Assembly: GCA_960531495.1 (NCBI GenBank)
Contig: OY482864.1
Coordinates: 8,973,644-9,037,643, forward strand
DNA from: Zeus faber
Lineage: Eukaryota > Chordata > Actinopteri > Zeiformes > Zeidae
Length of the DNA stretch: 64,000 bases
Reading direction: 5' to 3'
Shown: one piece after another, positions 1-10,120 of the stretch
Position numbering within the stretch: position 1 is the stretch's first letter
Layout of the letters: every line of letters starts with the position of its first letter
The notes under the pieces: model-generated
Seen by the model: only the letters and a program-made list of their open reading frames with translations
The model's database searches: none
Told to the model about the DNA's origin: nothing
Program-made: the position numbers and the translations under genes

Positions 1-430
1 GGGGACAACCCGCTGGTTTTTCAGACCATGGCTTTAATCATTCACTTTAAAATGAAAGGAAATTCACACTCTGTATTGTTCACTCGTATTCCTGTATCCA
101 AATTACTGCGTGGCGGTGTGGGTAACATGTACAAAAAAAGAGCCATGCAGGACTGACTAACAGTTTTACGCTTTTACTGCTAGCGAGGCAGATATCTTAG
201 TGTTAAGCACTCTGTGATTTACTTATACAATGTTGTTGGGCTTCGCCAGTTGGAAAAGCCTACCAAAAATAGGCCAAACTCGTAGTTGTCCCTCTCCATG
301 GAAGTCTTTAGTAAAAGGCGGTTTATGTGGTTTTTATTCACAACATAATCAAAACATACAATCAATCAAGGCATAGAAGGACAACTGTCCAACAAATCTT
401 TGCGGGTAACAATTCACACAATCCCAAACA

Positions 431-1957
431 CTACACCAAGCCCAAACCCCCTTTCCACCTCTCTAGGGCCGCGTGCTGTCCCCATCTCCCCACGTCTGCC
501 CTGATCCTCCCTCTCACCTCCCCCTCCACCCTCCTTATGACCCCCTCCACCCCACAGTCCCTCCCGAGCCTGATGAGGTCCTGCCTGGCCACCCACAATC
601 CCTTCTTGAAGAGGCTTATGAGCAGCCAGAGCAGGAAACCTTGCCTCCTGTTCCCCCCTCTGCCCACCCCCCTCTCCACACTGGTCCAGGTCAGGGTGAA
701 CCCTCTCCTTACCCTCCTTAGTAGCGCCCTCGCCCACACCACCCCTGCGAAAGGGCAGTCCCACATGACATGAGCGATGGTTTCCTCCTCCGAGCACGCG
801 ACTCGGGGGCACCCAGGGGATGTCGCCAAGTCCCGCCGGTACAAGGTGGTACGTACCGGCAGTGCTTTCTGGAGGCATGACCAGTTCAGGTCCCTGAGCC
901 CATTATGGGCTCCCGTGGGATCTCCTCCCGTAGGAGGAGATCCCACGGGAGAAGCCTTTCCGGGGACCACCGCAGGAGGAGCCGATGTCTTTTTCCCCGT
1001 CGCCGAAGGTGCCGCCGCACTTGGCGCCGAGACCGCCGCTCCTGGCACAGCCAGCGCCAAATCCGGAGGCCCCTGGGGCCGGCACACCGGGACGGGGGCC
1101 ACCGGCACCGGCACCGAAACCGTAGGCGGGTCAGCCGCGACTACCGCCGCGGAAGGAGGGGGCGCTGGCTCCGCAGCCGGTCGATCCGGCTCCCCCTTGG
1201 GGCCGCCTATCCCCCTCAGAGCGGCCGCGTAGGCCCTGCTGCACCCCTTGGCGAGGTGCTCAGGCGACCCGAAGATATGGCAGGCCCTTGGCATCAGACA
1301 CTCCCTTGCCTCATGCCCAAGGGCCTGACAGAACCTGCACCTCTGCTGGCCACATTCTCCCTCCGCGTGGCCGCTAGCCCTGCACCTACGGCAGAAAGCC
1401 GGCTGCCTCGAATAAAACAGGTAGCCCCGATCCGCCCCGATGTTGAAAAACGCCGGGGGGTGGGCCAAACCCCCCACCCCCGCCGCGTCCTGCCCCAGGA
1501 GGACCTGATACTGGCGCTTACCTGTCCAGATGCCGTTGCTGTCCCTCAGGCGCCTCGGGGACGTCAGCACCTCCGCGTACCTCCCCAGGAAGGCCGCCAC
1601 AGCCTGGTCCGACACGTACGGATTGTACATGTGGACCGTCACCACCCGAAAGTTCGGTCTGTCGAGGCTTTGCAGGTTGAAGAGGGAGACTGGCCTTGCT
1701 CCCGCTTGCCGCCGGCTCTCCTCCAAGGCCCTGTCACACACCTCCTGTCCCAGGAAGGTGACATCGAAGCTCCTCTCTGCGTTGTTGGTCTGCAGGCAGA
1801 GTAGGTCCTCCACCTTCAGCTTCAGGGCCCCAAGCAGGACAGCCCTCCCAAACAGCTCCCTGGTCATCATGGGCTCCTTCTCCTCCTTCCACTGGTACCG
1901 CAGCGTAGCCCTCAGCCCCGCCCTCGGGACCGACTGTGAGGCTCCAGCCTGCGCCAT
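431..1957 (-). CDS. In-frame ORF1-ORF2 fusion of deleted LINE copy 1
   Basis: An open frame of 508 codons from the MAQAG start, which has A at -3 and G at +4. Residues 1 to ~342 are ORF1, with the RRM-like region and CCHC knuckles. About eight residues encoded by the inverted-repeat junction follow, then the last ~159 residues of ORF2 including its C-x4-C-x7-H-x4-C motif. The endonuclease and reverse transcriptase are absent. In the third ORF1 knuckle the second Cys is Phe, and two residues are missing from the ORF2 tail (near 727). The product would combine two nucleic-acid-binding modules without enzymatic activity. Whether it is expressed is unknown; the frame may be open by chance after a recent deletion. 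Confidence 0.6.
   Translation of the reverse strand: MAQAGASQSVPRAGLRATLRYQWKEEKEPMMTRELFGRAVLLGALKLKVEDLLCLQTNNAERSFDVTFLGQEVCDRALEESRRQAGARPVSLFNLQSLDRPNFRVVTVHMYNPYVSDQAVAAFLGRYAEVLTSPRRLRDSNGIWTGKRQYQVLLGQDAAGVGGLAHPPAFFNIGADRGYLFYSRQPAFCRRCRASGHAEGECGQQRCRFCQALGHEARECLMPRACHIFGSPEHLAKGCSRAYAAALRGIGGPKGEPDRPAAEPAPPPSAAVVAADPPTVSVPVPVAPVPVCRPQGPPDLALAVPGAAVSAPSAAAPSATGKKTSAPPAVVPGKASPVGSPPTGGDPTGAHNGLRDLNWSCLQKALPVRTTLYRRDLATSPGCPRVACSEEETIAHVMWDCPFAGVVWARALLRRVRRGFTLTWTSVERGVGRGGNRRQGFLLWLLISLFKKGLWVARQDLIRLGRDCGVEGVIRRVEGEVRGRIRADVGRWGQHAALERWKGGLGLV
910..951. repeat. Perfect 19-bp inverted repeat at the deletion junction of LINE copy 1
   Basis: Bases 910-928 are the exact reverse complement of 933-951, separated by cgta. 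The right arm is native ORF1 sequence (same variant as copy 7, atcccacggg). The left arm is found in no other copy at this place. This looks like a fold-back or template-switch product formed when the internal deletion arose. Confidence 0.9.
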
Positions 1958-2061
1958 GTTGCAGCTGTGGTGTGTTGGCTCTCCAAAGGCGAAAAAGCTC
2001 CCTTCCACACGACACTTGACTCCCCAGGCAGGTTTCACCAATGATTTCTGAAGGTGTAATA

Positions 2062-2099
2062 CACCTTCATGATCACTGTCTCCCCTCCCGGGTAAGTAT
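2062..2099 (-). other. U1 snRNA-like 5' head of LINE copy 1
   Basis: Read on the minus strand, the element starts CG and then ATACTTACC, AGGGGAGA and TGATCATGAAGGTG, three blocks found in that order at the 5' end of vertebrate U1 snRNA. The spacing is the same except for a 2-nt shortening around U1 nt 22-26. Here the fold-back partner at 2042-2061 differs by one base (caatgat) from most copies. Confidence 0.8.
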
Positions 2100-2446
2100 C
2101 GTTAGTAAAAGGCGAAAGGCTTATTCGGGCCGAAGAGAGACCAGAGTAATGAATAAGATTGATGCAAATGATGGAAATGGGTGTTGGTGCTGTCGCCTAT
2201 CAGAATGACGGTCCTGCTTTTTGGCTAGGTGCAGAGCGACTGAAAGGTCTTACATTGACTAGCAGTCCACGCCACCCTTTAACCATCGATTCCAAATCAG
2301 AACAATGAATGGGTGTCACTTATTATGTACAGACAGACTGAGGGAAAGTTTCCCTGGGATTAAAACAGCAGCACTACTGTGACAGCCTGCTCCGCATTTG
2401 CCAGAAAAGTCTGAGACGTGGATGTATCATCAACATACTATTCCAC

Positions 2447-2518
2447 CTCCCCGTCGGGGAATTGAACCCCGGTCTCCTGCGTGACAAGCAGGGAAACTGA
2501 CCACAATACTAACGAGGA
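2447..2518 (-). tRNA. tRNA-Asp (GTC), variant B, unit 1
   Basis: Anticodon GTC. This is a B-type copy: A14 is T, so the U8-A14 tertiary pair is lost, and A24 is T, which mismatches T11 in the D stem. One further change converts C20 to T. Acceptor, anticodon and T stems are paired. It lies 332 bp upstream, in the same orientation, of the 5' target duplication of LINE copy 1. Function is doubtful. Confidence 0.7.
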
Positions 2519-3256
2519 TACGCCGGGTGGATATTCACAGAGCAAAGTTAAAAAATATCTTTTGTCACAAGGAAAACGTATCTGCAGACAGATGGTTACG
2601 GTAAGCCTAATTTAGCTGGACAAATGAAATGGGCCCATGTATGTCCTAGGCCAGGGAGGGGCGAATATTTTGGTTCAAGGGCCGGTTACAGTTTTGAAGA
2701 CCATGTGAGAGGCCACATTCAAGTTTATTCAAGTTTCCTTTCGGCTTTTTGGCTCATCAAATGAGGAAGAAGCTTCAAAATGGGACTTGACTGTAGGACA
2801 TGTTTTGAGCAGAAACTGGCACACAGAATTAAAATCGCTTTAGAGATACGACAACCGTAGAAAATGTAGGTGGAACGATTTAACTGGCTTGGGGACAACC
2901 CGCTGGTTTGCAGACCATGGCTTTAAACATTCACTTTAAAATTAAAGGAAATTCACACTCTGTATTGTTCACTCGTATTCCTGTATCCGATTACTGCGTG
3001 GAGGTGTGGGGTAACATGTACAAAAAAAGAGCCATGCAGGACTGACTAACAGTTTTACGCTTTTACTGCGAGCGAGGCAGATATCTTAGTGTTAAGCACT
3101 CTGTGATTTACTTATACAATGTTGTTGGGCTTCGCCAGTTGGAAAAGCCTACCAAAAATAGGCGAAACTCTTAGTTGTCCCTCTCCACGGAAGTCTTTAG
3201 TAAAAGGCGAAAGGCTTATTCGGGCTGAAGAGAAACCAGAGTAATTAATAAGATTG

Positions 3257-3264
3257 ATGCAAAT
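3257..3264 (-). promoter_or_regulatory. Octamer motif ATTTGCAT, one per unit
   Basis: The minus strand reads ATTTGCAT, the binding motif of POU/Oct-1 and a component of snRNA distal sequence elements. It recurs in almost all units; unit 22 has tgcatatg instead. In filled units it sits ~60 bp upstream of the first base of the LINE, for example 2162-2169 against the element end at 2101. A promoter role is inference from motif and position only. Confidence 0.3.
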
Positions 3265-3501
3265 GATGGAAATGGGTGTTGGTGCCGTCGCCTATCAGAA
3301 TGACGGTCCTGCTTTTTGGCTAGGTGCAGAGCGACTGAAAGGTCTTACATTGACTAGCAGTCCACGCCACCCTTTAACCATCGATTCCAAATCAGAACAA
3401 TGAATGGGTGTCACTTATTATGTACAGACAGACTGAGGGAAAGTTTTTTCCTGGGATTAAAACAGCAGCAATACTGTGACAGGCTGCTCCGCATTTTCCT
3501 G

Positions 3502-3505
3502 AAAA
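3502..3505 (-). terminator. Likely Pol III terminator of the unit 2 tRNA (T4)
   Basis: The first run of four T on the transcribed-sense strand lies 38 nt past the tRNA 3' end. Most units keep it, for example 4598-4601. The three GTT-anticodon units (10, 15, 25) have only T3 here (aggaaagt on the + strand), and their next T4 is ~80 nt downstream. Short T4 signals beyond a long trailer are usually weak, so readthrough is possible. Confidence 0.45.
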
Positions 3506-3543
3506 CCCTGAGACGTGGATGGATAATCAACATACTATCCCAC

Positions 3544-3615
3544 CTCCCCGTCGGGGAATTGAACCCCGGTCTCCTGCGTGACAAGCAGGGATACTGGCCA
3601 CTATACTAACGAGGA
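3544..3615 (-). tRNA. tRNA-Asp (GTC), reference A-type copy, unit 2
   Basis: Read on the minus strand this is a 72-nt nuclear tRNA-Asp. The acceptor stem TCCTCGT/ACGGGGA has one U4-G69 wobble. The D stem GTAT/GTAT keeps the G10-U25 wobble, the anticodon stem CCTGC/GCAGG has loop TTGTCAC with anticodon GTC, the variable loop is 4 nt, the T stem is CGGGG/CCCCG with loop TTCAATT, and the discriminator is G73. There is no intron and no encoded CCA, as expected for a eukaryotic nuclear gene. The A box (TTAGTATAGTGG) and B box (GGTTCAATTCC) form the internal Pol III promoter. C38, the DNMT2 target in tRNA-Asp, is present. It would supply Asp-tRNA for GAU/GAC codons. A candidate functional copy. Confidence 0.95.
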
Positions 3616-3623
3616 TACGCCGG

Positions 3624-3635
3624 GTGAATATTCAC
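3624..3635. promoter_or_regulatory. 12-bp palindrome just upstream of the tRNA
   Basis: gtgaatattcac is a perfect palindrome 9-20 bp upstream of the tRNA 5' end. It is kept in many units, while several have gagaatattcac or gagaacattcac, so it is not strictly conserved. Function is unknown; it could be chance. Confidence 0.3.
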
Positions 3636-3645
3636 AGAGCAAAGT

Positions 3646-3656
3646 TAAAAAATATC
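3646..3656 (-). promoter_or_regulatory. TATA-like AT-rich stretch upstream of the tRNA
   Basis: The minus strand reads ATATTTTTTAA, 31-41 bp upstream of the tRNA 5' end. It is conserved in nearly every unit and sits where upstream TATA-like elements assist Pol III initiation at some tRNA genes. It also contains a T6 run that could stop upstream Pol III readthrough. Assignment by position only. Confidence 0.35.
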
Positions 3657-3748
3657 TTTTGTCACAAGGAAAACGTATCTGCAGACAGATGGTTACGGTA
3701 AGCCTAATTTAGCTGGAGAAATGAAATGGGCCCATGTATGTCCTAGGC

Positions 3749-3820
3749 CAGGGATGGGCTAATATTTTGGTTCAAGGGCCGGTTACAGTTTTGAAGACCA
3801 TGTGAGAGGCCACATTCAAG
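3749..3820. mobile_element. Possible old hAT-like transposon end within the unit
   Basis: cagggatgggc, then ggttcaagggcc and gagaggccacattc, resembles the CAGGGRTGGGC...GGGCCAC terminal pattern of vertebrate hAT (Tip100/Charlie-type) elements. No matching opposite end or target duplication could be found. The same fragment lies in every unit, so it predates the array. Similarity is from memory and short. Confidence 0.25.
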
Positions 3821-4639
3821 TTTATTCAAGTTTCCTTTCGGCTTTTTGGCTCATCAAATGAGGAAGAAGCTTCAAAATGGGACTTGACTGTAGGACATGT
3901 TTTGAGCAGAAACTGGCACACAGAATTAAAATCGCTTTAGAGATACGACAACCGTAGAAAATGTAGGTGGAACGATTTAACTGGCTTGGGGACAACCCGC
4001 TGGTTTGCAGACCATGGCTTTAAACATTCACCTTAAAATTAAAGGAAATTCACACTCTGTATTGTTCACTCGTATTCCTGTATCCGATTACTGCGTGGAG
4101 GTGTGGGGTAACATGTACAAAAAAAGAGCCATGCAGGACTGACTAACAGTTTTACGCTTTTACTGTGAGCGAGGCAGATATCTTAGTGTTAAGCACTCTG
4201 TGATTTACTTATACAATGTTGTTGGGCTTCGCCAGTTGGAAAAGCCTACCAAAAATAGGCGAAACTCTTAGTTGTCCCTCTCCACGGAAGTCTTTAGTAA
4301 AAGGCGAAAGGCTTATTCGGGCTGAAGAGAGACCAGAGTAATGAATAAGATTGATGCAAATGATGGAAATGGGTGTTGGTGCTGTCGCCTATCAGAATGA
4401 CGGTCCTGCTTTTTGGCTAGGTGCAGAGCGACTGAAAGGTCTTACATTGACTAGCAGTCCACGCCACCCTTTAACCATCGATTCCAAATCAGAACAATGA
4501 ATGGGTGTCACTTATTATGTACAGACAGACTGAGGGAAAGTTTTCTCTGGGATTAAAACAGCAGCACTACTGTGACAGCCTGCTCCGCATTTCCCTGAAA
4601 AGCCTGAGACGTGGATGGATCATCAACATACTATTCCAC

Positions 4640-4711
4640 CTCCCCGTCGGGGAATTGAACCCCGGTCTCCTGCGTGACAAGCAGGGATACTGGCCACTAT
4701 ACTAACGAGGA
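4640..4711 (-). tRNA. tRNA-Asp (GTC), A-type, unit 3
   Basis: Identical to the unit 2 gene across the 72 nt, with T4 on the sense strand 38 nt downstream. All stems pair; a candidate functional copy. Confidence 0.93.
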
Positions 4712-5736
4712 TACGCCGGGTGAATATTCACAGAGCAAAGTTAAAAAATATCTTTTGTCACAAGGAAAACGTATCTGCAGACAGATGGTTACGGTAAGCC
4801 TAATTTAGCTGGACAAATGAAATGGGCCCATGTATGTCCTAGGCCAGGGAGGGGCGAATATTTTGGTTCAAGGGCCGGTTACAGTTTTGAAGACCATGTG
4901 AGAGGCCACATTCAAGTTTATTCATGTTTCCTTTCGGCTTTTTGGCTCATCAAATGAGGAAGAAGCTTCAAAATGGGACTTGACTGTAGGACATGTTTTG
5001 AGCAGAAACTGGCACACAGAATTAAAATCGCTTTAGAGATACGACAACCGTAGAAAATGTAGGTGGAACGATTTAACTGGCTTGGGGACAACCCGCTGGT
5101 TTGCAGACCATGGCTTTAAACATTCACTTTAAAATTAAAGGAAATTCACACTCTGTATTGTTCACTCGTATTCCTGTATCCGATTACTGCGTGGAGGTGT
5201 GGGGTAACATGTACAAAAAAAGAGCCATGCAGGACTGACTAACAGTTTTACGCTTTTACTGCGAGCGAGGCAGATATCTTAGTGTTAAGCACTCTGTGAT
5301 TTACTTATACAATGTTGTTGGGCTTCGCCAGTTGGAAAAGCCTACCAAAAATAGGCGAAACTCTTAGTTGTCCCTCTCCACGGAAGTCTTTAGTAAAAGG
5401 CGAAAGGCTTATTCGGGCTGAAGAGAAACCAGAGTAATTAATAAGATTGATGCAAATGATGGAAATGGGTGTTGGTGCCGTCGCCTATCAGAATGACGGT
5501 CCTGCTTTTTGGCTAGGTGCAGAGCGACTGAAAGGTCTTACATTGACTAGCAGTCCACGCCACCCTTTAACCATCGATTCCAAATCAGAACAATGAATGG
5601 GTGTCACTTATTATGTACAGACAGACTGAGGGAAAGTTTTTTCCTGGGATTAAAACAGCAGCAATAGTGTGACAGCCTGCTCCGCATTTCCCTGAAAACC
5701 CTGAGACGTGGATGGATAATCAACATACTATCCCAC

Positions 5737-5808
5737 CTCCCCGTCGGGGAATTGAACCCCGGTCTCCTGCGTGACAAGCAGGGATACTGGCCACTATACT
5801 AACGAGTA
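5737..5808 (-). tRNA. tRNA-Asp (GTC), acceptor-stem mismatch, unit 4
   Basis: A-type body, but C2 is A (cgagta on the + strand), opposing G71 and breaking the second acceptor pair. Anticodon, D arm and T arm are intact. Reduced processing or charging is likely. Confidence 0.82.
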
Positions 5809-6831
5809 TACGCCGGGAGAACATTCACAGAGCAAAGTTAAAAAATATCTTTTGTCACAAGGAAAACGTATCTGCAGACAGATGGTTACGGTAAGCCTAA
5901 TTTAGCTGGACAAATGAAATGGGCCCATGTATGTCCTAGGCCAGGGATGGGCTAATATTTTTGTTCAAGGGCCGGTTACAGTTTTGAAGACCATGTGAGA
6001 GGCCACATTCAAGTTTATTCAAGTTTCCTTTCGGCTTTTTGGCTCATCAAATGAGGAAGAAGCTTCAAAATGGGACTTGACTGTAGGACATGTTTTGAGC
6101 AGAAACTGGCACACAGAATTAAAATCGCTTTAGAGATACGACAACCGTACAAAATGTTGGTGGAACGATTTAACTGGCTTGGGGACAACCCGCTGGTTTG
6201 CAGACCATGGCTTTAAACATTCACTTTAAAATTAAAGGAAATTCACACTCTGTATTGTTCACTCGTATTCCTGTATCCGATTACTGCGTGGAGGTGTGGG
6301 GTAACATGTACAAAAAAGAGCCATGCAGGACTGACTAACAGTTTTACGCTTTTACTGCGAGCGAGGCAGATATCTTAGTGTTAAGCACTCTGTGATTTAC
6401 TTATACAATGTTGTTGGGCTTCGCCAGTTGGAAAAGCCTACCAAAAATAGGCGAAACTCTTAGTTGTCCCTCTCCACGGAAGTCTTTAGTAAAAGGCGAA
6501 AGGCTTATTCGGGCTGAAGAGAGACCAGAGTAATGAATAAGATTGATGCAAATGATGGAAATGGGTGTTGGTGCTGTCGCCTATCAGAATGACGGTCCTG
6601 CTTTTTGGCTAGGTGCAGAGCGACTGAAAGGTCTTACATTGACTAGCAGTCCACGCCACCCTTTAACCATCGATTCCAAATCAGAACAATGAATGGGTGT
6701 CACTTATTATGTACAGACAGACTGAGGGAAAGTTTTCCCTGGGATTAAAACAGCAGCACTACTGTGACAGCCTGCTCCGCATTTCCCTGAAAACCCTGAG
6801 ACGTGGATGGATCATCAACGTACTATTCCAG

Positions 6832-6903
6832 CTCCCCGTCGGGGAATTGAACCCCGGTCTCCTGCCTGACAAGCAGGGATACTGGCCACTATACTAACGA
6901 GGA
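6832..6903 (-). tRNA. tRNA-Asp (GTC) with C38 to G, unit 5
   Basis: A-type body with GTC anticodon. C38 in the anticodon loop is G (cctgcctgac on the + strand), removing the cytosine methylated by DNMT2 in tRNA-Asp and a known aspartate identity base. The base after G73 is C in place of G. Unit 8 is otherwise nearly identical but keeps C38, so the change is recent. Confidence 0.82.
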
Positions 6904-7928
6904 TACGCCGGGAGAATATTCACAGAGCAAAGTTAAAAAATATCTTTTGTCACAAGGAAAACGTATCTGCAGACAGATGGTTACGGTAAGCCTAATTTAG
7001 CTGGAGAAATGAAATGGGCCCATGTATGTCCTAGGCCAGGGATGGGCTAATATTTTGGTTCAAGGGCCGGTTACAGTTTTGAAGACCATGTGAGAGGCCA
7101 CATTCAAGTTTAATCAAGTTTCCTTTCGGCTTTTTGGCTCATCAAATGAGGAAGAAGCTTCAAAATGGGACTTGACTGTAGGACATGTTTTGAGCAGAAA
7201 CTGGCACACAGAATTAAAATCGCTTTAGAGATACGACAACCGTAGAAAATGTAGGTGGAACGATTTAACTGGCTTGGGGACAACCCGCTGGTTTGCAGAC
7301 CATGGCTTTAAACATTCACTTTAAAATTAAAGGAAATTCACACTCTGTATTGTTCACTCGTATTCCTGTATCCGATTACTGCGTGGAGGTGTGGGGTAAC
7401 ATGTACAAAAAAAGAGCCATGCAGGACTGACTAACAGTTTTACGCTTTTACTGCGAGCGAGGCAGATATCTTAGTGTTAAGCACTCTGTGATTTACTTAT
7501 ACAATGTTGTTGGGCTTCGCCAGTTGGAAAAGCCTACCAAAAATAGGCGAAACTCTTAGTTGTCCCTCTCCACGGAAGTCTTTAGTAAAAGGCGAAAGGC
7601 TTATTCAGGCTGAAGAGAAACCAGAGTAATTAATAAGATTGATGCAAATGATGGAAATGGGTGTTGGTGCCGTCGCCTATCAGAATGACGGTCCTGCTTT
7701 TTGGCTAGGTGCAGAGCGACTGAAAGGTCTTACATTGACTAGCAGTCCACGCCACCCTTTAACCATCGATTCCAAATCAGAACAATGAATGGGTGTCACT
7801 TATTATGTACAGACAGACTGAGGGAAAGTTTTTTCCTGGGATTAAAACAGCAGCAATAGTGTGACAGCCTGCTCCGCATTTCCCTGAAAACCCTGAGACG
7901 TGGATGGATAATCAACATACTATCCCAC

Positions 7929-8000
7929 CTCCCCGTCGGGGAATTGAACCCCGGTCTCCTGCGTGACAAGCAGGGATACTGGCCACTATACTAACGAGGA
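7929..8000 (-). tRNA. tRNA-Asp (GTC), A-type, unit 6
   Basis: Same 72 nt as the unit 2 gene; the spacer is nearly identical to unit 7. A candidate functional copy. Confidence 0.93.
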
Positions 8001-9025
8001 TACGCCGGGAGAACATTCACAGAGCAAAGTTAAAAAATATCTTTTGTCACAAGGAAAACGTATCTGCAGACAGATGGTTACGGTAAGCCTAATTTAGCTG
8101 GACAAATGAAATGGGCCCATGTATGTCCTAGGCCAGGGATGGGCTAATATTTTTGTTCAAGGGCCGGTTACAGTTTTGAAGACCATGTGAGAGGCCACAT
8201 TCAAGTTTATTCAAGTTTCCTTTCGGCTTTTTGGCTCATCAAATGAGGAAGAAGCTTCAAGATGGGACTTGACTGTAGGACATGTTTTGAGCAGAAACTG
8301 GCACACAGAATTAAAATCGCTTTAGAGATACGACAACCGTACAAAATGTAGGTGGAACGATTTAACTGGCTTGGGGACAACCCGCTGGTTTGCAGACCAT
8401 GGCTTTAAACATTCACTTTAAAATTAAAGGAAATTCACACTCTGTATTGTTCACTCGTATTCCTGTATCCGATTACTGCGTGGAGGTGTGGGGTAACATG
8501 TACAAAAAAAGAGCCATGCAGGACTGACTAACAGTTTTACGCTTTTACTGCGAGCGAGGCAGATATCTTAGTGTTAAGCACTCTGTGATTTACTTATACA
8601 ATGTTGTTGGGCTTCGCCAGTTGGAAAAGCCTACCAAAAATAGGCGAAACACTTAGTTGTCCCTCTCCACGGAAGTCTTTAGTAAAAGGCGAAAGGCTTA
8701 TTCAGGCTGAAGAGAAACCAGAGTAATTAATAAGATTGATGCAAATGATGGAAATGGGTGTTGGTGCCGTCGCCTATCAGAATGACGGTCCTGCTTTTTG
8801 GCTAGGTGCAGAGCGACTGAAAGGTCTTACATTGACTAGCAGTCCACGCCACCCTTTAACCATCGATTCCAAATCAGAACAATGAATGGGTGTCACTTAT
8901 TATGTACAGACAGACTGAGGGAAAGTTTTTTCCTGGGATTAAAACAGCAGCAATAGTGTGACAGCCTGCTCCGCATTTCCCTGAAAACCCTGAGACGTGG
9001 ATGGATAATCAACATACTATCCCAC

Positions 9026-9097
9026 CTCCCCGTCGGGGAATTGAACCCCGGTCTCCTGCGTGACAAGCAGGGATACTGGCCACTATACTAACGAGGA
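9026..9097 (-). tRNA. tRNA-Asp (GTC), A-type, unit 7
   Basis: Same 72 nt as the unit 2 gene; adjacent near-duplicate of unit 6. Confidence 0.93.
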
Positions 9098-10120
9098 TAC
9101 GCCGGGAGAACATTCACAGAGCAAAGTTAAAAAATATCTTTTGTCACAAGGAAAACGTATCTGCAGACAGATGGTTACGGTAAGCCTAATTTAGCTGGAC
9201 AAATGAAATGGGCCCATGTATGTCCTAGGCCAGGGATGGGCTAATATTTTTGTTCAAGGGCCGGTTACAGTTTTGAAGACCATGTGAGAGGCCACATTCA
9301 AGTTTATTCAAGTTTCCTTTCGGCTTTTTGGCTCATCAAATGAGGAAGAAGCTTCAAAATGGGACTTGACTGTAGGACATGTTTTGAGCAGAAACTGGCA
9401 CACAGAATTAAAATCGCTTTAGAGATACGACAACCGTACAAAATGTAGGTGGAACGATTTAACTGGCTTGGGGACAACCCGCTGGTTTGCAGACCATGGC
9501 TTTAAACATTCACTTTAAAATTAAAGGAAATTCACACTCTGTATTGTTCACTCGTATTCCTGTATCCGATTACTGCGTGGAGGTGTGGGGTAACATGTAC
9601 AAAAAAGAGCCATGCAGGACTGACTAACAGTTTTACGCTTTTACTGCGAGCGAGGCAGATATCTTAGTGTTAAGCACTCTGTGATTTACTTATACAATGT
9701 TGTTGGGCTTCGCCAGTTGGAAAAGCCTACCAAAAATAGGCGAAACTCTTAGTTGTCCCTCTCCACGGAAGTCTTTAGTAAAAGGCGAAAGGCTTATTCG
9801 GGCTGAAGAGAGACCAGAGTAATGAATAAGATTGATGCAAATGATGGAAATGGGTGTTGGTGCTGTCGCCTATCAGAATGACGGTCCTGCTTTTTGGCTA
9901 GGTGCAGAGCGACTGAAAGGTCTTACATTGACTAGCAGTCCACGCCACCCTTTAACCATCGATTCCAAATCAGAACAATGAATGGGTGTCACTTATTATG
10001 TACAGACAGACTGAGGGAAAGTTTTCCCTGGGATTAAAACAGCAGCACTACTGTGACAGCCTGCTCCGCATTTCCCTGAAAACCCTGAGACGTGGATGGA
10101 TCATCAACGTACTATTCCAG

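Larger units (their letters stand above)
321..2101 (-). mobile_element. LINE copy 1: internally deleted, 1.78 kb
   Basis: Flanked by the duplication ttagtaaaaggcg at 308-320 and 2102-2114. Both element ends match the full-length copies, but ~3.46 kb is missing: the 3' part of ORF1, the spacer, and the whole endonuclease and reverse transcriptase part of ORF2. The deletion junction (910-951) is a perfect 19-bp inverted repeat around a 4-bp centre. The remaining ORF1 and ORF2 ends are in frame with each other. ORF1 variants are shared with copy 7 (GIGG and AEPAP in place of VIGG and AESAP), so both probably belong to one subfamily. With both termini intact, this could be a non-autonomous derivative mobilised in trans. 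That is inference; deletion in place is equally possible. Confidence 0.93.

Noticed and set aside
2089-2101. Strong 5' splice-site consensus (gggtaagtat) on the + strand at each LINE end
   Set aside because: It is simply the complement of the U1-like head, which pairs with 5' splice sites; no exon context on the + strand.
3016-3070. Additional snRNA or second tRNA genes in the spacer
   Set aside because: No second cloverleaf, Sm site or snRNA block was found in the spacer on either strand; only the LINE head resembles U1.
4505-4705. Recurrent 63-69-codon + strand open frames covering the tRNA, once per unit
   Set aside because: They are antisense to the tRNA gene, vary in start and frame between units, and are broken in several (units 4, 6, 7). 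Not protein genes.
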